From NCBI GenBank assembly GCA_037176725.1, contig JAZBRS010000076.1:122097001-122161000 (forward strand): a DNA stretch of 64,000 bases. Direction: 5' to 3'. This stretch comes from Posidonia oceanica. Lineage: Eukaryota; Streptophyta; Magnoliopsida; Alismatales; Posidoniaceae. Positions within the stretch are counted from its first letter, which is position 1. Each line of letters starts with the position of its first letter. The notes below the pieces were generated by a model. It worked only from the letters and a program-made list of their open reading frames with translations. It was not told the origin of the DNA and searched no databases. Shown here in pieces: positions 59,501-64,000 of this stretch. A program made the translations under genes and the position numbers.

Positions 59501-62500
59501 AATCATTCCTGGTGGTCTGGTTTTGATAAGGCTTGCACTTATCATCCCTGACCACTTCCAGGCCTTGATAGGGCTTGCACCTATCATTCCAGGCGGTCCG
59601 GTCTTGATAAGGCTTGCACTTATCATTCCTGATCTCTTCTGGGTCGAGATAGAGCCAGAACCTAACATACCTAGCGGTCCGGACTTGATTTGGCATGCAC
59701 CTATCATTCCTGACCACTTCCGGGTCTTGATAGGGTTTGCGCCTAACAGTCCTGTCGGTCCGGTCTTGATAAGGCTTCCACTTATCATTCCTGACCACTT
59801 CCGGGTGTTGATAGGGCTTGCTCCATTCAATCCTGGTGGTCCAGTCATGATAAGGCATGCACGAGTCATTCCTGACCTCTCTCTGGGTCTTGATAGCACT
59901 TGCACCTATCATTCCTGATGGTCCGGTCATGATAAGGCTTGCACTTATCATTCCTGACCTCTTCCGTGTTATGATAGGGCTTGCGCCTATCTTTCCGGGT
60001 GGTCTGGTCTTGATAAGGCATATCGTAACGATTGCTGACCTCATCCGGGTCTTGATTGGGCTTGCACCTATCATTCCTGGCGGTCCGGTCAAGATAAGGC
60101 TTGCACATATCATTCCTGACCGCTTCTGGGTCTTGATAGGGATTGCACCTACAATTCCAGGCGGTCCGGTCTTGATAAGGCTTGCACTTATCATTCCCGA
60201 CATCTTTCTGGTCATGATAGTGCTTGCACCTATCATTCCTGGCGGTCCGGTCATGATGAGGCCTGCACTTATCATTCCTGACCTCTTCCGGGTCTTGGTT
60301 GGTCTTGCTCCTATCATTCCTAGCGGTCCGGTCTTGATAAGGCTTGCACTTCTCAATCTGACATCTTCTGGGTCTTTATTGGGCTTGCACTCATCATTCT
60401 TGGCGGTCCGGTCTTCCTATGGCATGCACTTATCATTCCTGACCTCCTCCGGGTTTTGAAAGGACTTGCACCTATCATTCCTGGCGGTCTAGTCTTGATA
60501 TGGCTTGCACTTAACATTCCTGACCTCTTCCAGGTCATGATAGGGCATGCACATATCATTCCTGGCGGTCCGATCTTGATAAGGCTTGCACCTATCTTTC
60601 CTGACCTCTCCCTGGGTCGTGATCGGGCATGCCCCTATCATTCCTGGCGGTCCGGTCTTGATAAGGCTTGCTCTTACCATTCCTGACCTCTTCCGGGTAT
60701 TCATAGGGCGTGCACATATCATTCTTGGCAGTCCAGTGTTGATATGGCTTGCACTTATCATTCCTGACCTCTCCATTGGTCTTGATAGGGCATGCACCTA
60801 TCATTCCTGGCGGTCCGCTCTTGATATGGCCAGCACTTAACATTCCGGACAGCTTCTGGTCAATATTGGGCTTGCGCCTACAATCTTTGACGGTCCGGTC
60901 ATGATAAGGCTTGCACTTATCATTCCTGACCACTTCCGGGTCTTGATAGGGCTTGTAGCTACCATTGCTGGTGGTCCGGTCAAGATAATGCTTGTACTTA
61001 TCATTCCTGACCTCTTCCTAGTCTTGATAGGGCTTGCACCTATCATTCCTGGCGGTTCGGTCTTGATAAGGCTTGCACTTATCATTCCTGACCTCATCTG
61101 GGTCTTGATTGGGCTTGCACCTAACATTCCTAGCGGTCCGGTCATGATTAGGCTTGCACTTATCATTCCTGACCACTTCCGGGTCTTGATAGTGCTTGCC
61201 CCTATCATTCCTGGCGGTCTGGTTTTGATAAGGCTTGCACTTATCATCCCTGTCCTCTTCCAGGTCTTGATAGGGCTTGCTCCTATCTTTCCAAGCGGTC
61301 CGGTCTTGATGCACTTATCATTCCTGACTTCTTCTGGGTCGAGATACAGCCAGAACCAAACATTCCTAGCGGTCTGGACTTGATTAGGAAAGCACTTATC
61401 ATTCCTGACGACTTCCGGGTCTTGATAGGGTAAGCGCTTAACATTCCTGGCGGTCTGGTCATGATAAGGCTTCCACTTATCATTCCTGACCACTTCCGGG
61501 TGTTGATAGGGCTTGCTCCATTCAATCCTGGTGGTCCAGTCATGACAAGGCATGCACGAGTCATTCCTGACCTCTCTCAAGGTCCTGATAGCTCATGCAC
61601 CTACCATTCCTGATGGTCCGGTCATGATAAGGCTTGCACTTATCATTCCTGACCACTTCCGGGTCATGATAGGGCTTGCGCCTAACTTTCCGGGTGGTTC
61701 AGTCTTGATTAGGCTTACTGTAATCATTCCTGACCTCATCCGGGTCTTGATTGGGCTTGCACTTATCATTCCTGGCAGTCCGGTCATGATAAGGCTTGCA
61801 CATATCGTTCCAGACCTCTTCCTGGTCTTGATAGGGATTGCACCTACAATTCCAAGCGGTCCGGTCGTGATAAGGCTTGTACTTATCATTCCTGACATCT
61901 TTCTGGTCTTAATAGTGCTTGCACCTATCATTCCTAGCGGTCCGGTCATGATGAGGTTTGCACTTATCATTCCTGACCTCTTCCGGGTCTTGGTTGGTCT
62001 TGCTCCAATCATTCCTGGCGGTCCGGTCTTGGTAAGGCTTGCACTTCTCATTCTTGACCTCTTCTGGGTCATTATTGGGCTTGCACTTATCATTCCTGGC
62101 GGTCCGATCTTCCTATGGCTTGCACATATCATTCCTGACCTCCTCCGGGTCTTGAAAGGGCTTGCACCAATCATTCCTGGCGATCTAGTCTTGATATGGC
62201 TCGCACTTAACATTCTTGACCTCTTCAAGGTCATGATAGGGCATGCACATATCATTCCTGGCGGTCCGATCTTGATAAGGCTTGCACCTATCTTTCCTGA
62301 CCTCTCCCTAGGTCGTGATCGGGCATGCCCCTATCATTCCTGGTGGTCCGGTCTTGATAAGGCTTGCACTTACCATTCCTGACCTCTTCCGGGTATTCAT
62401 AGGGCGTGCACATATCATTCTTGGCAGTCCAGTGTTGATATGGCTAGCAGTTATCATTCCTGACCTCTCTCTTGGTCTTGATAGGGCTTGCACCTATCAT

Positions 62501-64000
62501 TCCTGGCGGTCCGGTCTTGATTTGGCCAGCACTTATCATTCCGGACCGCTTCTGGTCAATATTGGGCTTGCGCCTACCATCTTCGACGGTCCGATCATGA
62601 TAAGGCTTGCACTTATCATTCCTGACCACTTCTGGGTCTTGATAGGGCTTGTAGCTACCATTACTGGCGGTCCGGTCAAGATAATGCTTGTACTTATCAT
62701 TCTTGACCTCTTCCTGGTCTTGATAGGGCTTGCACCTCTCATTTCTGGCGGTTCGGTCTTGATGAGGCTTGCACTTATCATTCCTGACCCCATCTGGGTC
62801 TTGATTGGGCTTGCACCTAACATTCCGAGCGGTCCTGTCATGATTAGGCTTGCACTTATCATTCCTGACCTCTTTCGGGTCTTGATAGTGCTTGCCCCTA
62901 TCATTCCTGGCGGTCCGGTCACGATAAGGCTTGCACTTATCGTTCCTGACCTATCCATATGTCTTGATAGGGCTTGCAACTATCATTCTTGGCGGTCCGT
63001 TCATGATAAGGCTTGCACTTATCCTTCCTAACCACACCCTAGGTCTTGATAGGGCTCGCACCTATCATTCCTAGCGGTCAGGTCTTGATAAGGCTTGCAC
63101 ATATCAATCCTGACCTCTTCGAGGTCTTGATAGGTTTTCCACCTATAATTCCTGGCGATCCATTCTTGGTCATGATAAGGCTTGCACTTATCCATCCTGA
63201 CCACTTCCGGGTCTTAATAGGGCTTGCACCTAACATTCCTGGTGGTCCGGTCAAGCTAAGGCTTGCACTTATCATTCCTAACCTCTTACGTGTCCTGATA
63301 GGGCTTGCACCAATCATTCCAGGCAGTCCGGTCTTGATAAGGCATGCACCTATCATTCCAGACCTCTTCCAGGTCTTGATAGGGCTTGCACCTATCATTC
63401 CTGCCGGTCCAGTCTTGATAAGTGTTGCACTTATCATTCCTGACCTCTTCCGGGTCTTTATAGGGCTTGTACCTATCATTCCTGGCGATCCAGTCTTCAT
63501 AAGGCTTGCAATTGTCATTCCTGGCATCTTCCGGTTCAGGATAGGGCTTGCACCTACCATTCCTGGTGGTCCGGTCTTGATAAGGCATGCACTTATCATT
63601 CCTGAAATCTTCCGGGTCTTGATAGAGCATGCACCCATCACTCCTGGTGGTCCGATCTTCATAAGGCATGCACTTTTCATTCCTGACCACCTCTAGGTCA
63701 TGATAGGGCCTCCACCTATCATTCCAGGCGATTCGGTCTAGATAAGGCTTGCACTTATCATTCCTGACCTCTTCCTGGTCTTGATTGGGCTTGCTCATAT
63801 CATTCTTGGCGGTCCGATCATGATAAGGCTTGCACTTATCGTTCCTGACCACCACCTATGTCAAGATAGGGCTTGCCCCTATCATTCCTAGCGGTCCGGT
63901 CTTGATAAGGCTTCCACTAATCATTCCTGACCTCTTTCGAGTCTTGATAGGGCTTGCGCCTATCAATCCAGGCGGTCCGGTCAAGATAAGGCTGGCACTT
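56534..64000. repeat. 81-bp satellite array, right part (about 92 units)
   Basis: Continues the array at 11485-27965 in register. 56534-57190 is closely similar to 63342-64000, and 61330-63341 to 25960-27965, giving a higher-order period of about 6.8 kb once the inserted element is subtracted. A shorter period of about 1.7 kb is visible (TCCATTCAATCCTGGTGGTC at about 59822 and 61531). Long open frames on both strands are by-products of the 27-codon unit. No gene is supported. Confidence 0.93.

Overview
The window is repeat-dominated plant nuclear DNA. I see no single-copy host gene, no rRNA or tRNA gene and no CRISPR array. It consists of a very large Ty3/gypsy LTR retrotransposon of the Tat lineage (Ogre-like), a second copy of the same family in the opposite orientation, and a long 81-bp satellite into which the complete element has inserted. 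The plant assignment rests on the Tat-type polyprotein (gypsy RT plus a second RNase H before the integrase), a primer-binding site matching plant tRNA-Arg, and a plant-type extra ORF. The species cannot be named from sequence alone; Myrtales (pomegranate/eucalypt type) is only a weak impression.

Layout. (1) 1-11484, minus strand: a rearranged family member. One LTR (2718-8507) has PBS, leader and an open gag (1-1393) on one side, and PPT plus 3' noncoding region (8508-11484) on the other, so two tandem elements share one LTR. The 3' region is a chain of tandem repeats whose units fold as hairpins, including an unusual nested array at 9061-9972. (2) 11485-27965: 81-bp satellite, about 200 units, with higher-order organisation. 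(3) 27966-56528: complete element of about 28.6 kb with LTRs of 6077 and 6072 bp, PBS, gag-protease with two in-frame TAG codons, RT/RNase H/aRNase H/integrase, a downstream 400-aa ORF, a repeat-rich 3' noncoding region, and PPT. It is flanked by a 5-bp ATAAG duplication, and a paralogous unfilled site lies at 63337-63341. (4) 56529-64000: the satellite resumes.

The element's genes would work as usual for an LTR retrotransposon: Gag particle, protease maturation, reverse transcription primed by tRNA-Arg, integrase insertion. This copy looks young, because its LTRs differ at only about two dozen sites by eye, but its gag is interrupted.

The most novel signal is structural. The 3' noncoding repeats, and less strictly the satellite, are built from short inverted repeats whose arms differ between units while staying complementary. 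At 9144-9972 five consecutive 105-132 bp blocks are each closed by a different 9-11 bp complementary pair, and an eighth-length outer pair (8 bp) can close the whole set. This looks like a repeated multibranched RNA or DNA structure maintained by compensatory change, and it may be the structural seed from which the satellite style arose. All pairing was read by eye; no folding, database search or covariation statistics were run.
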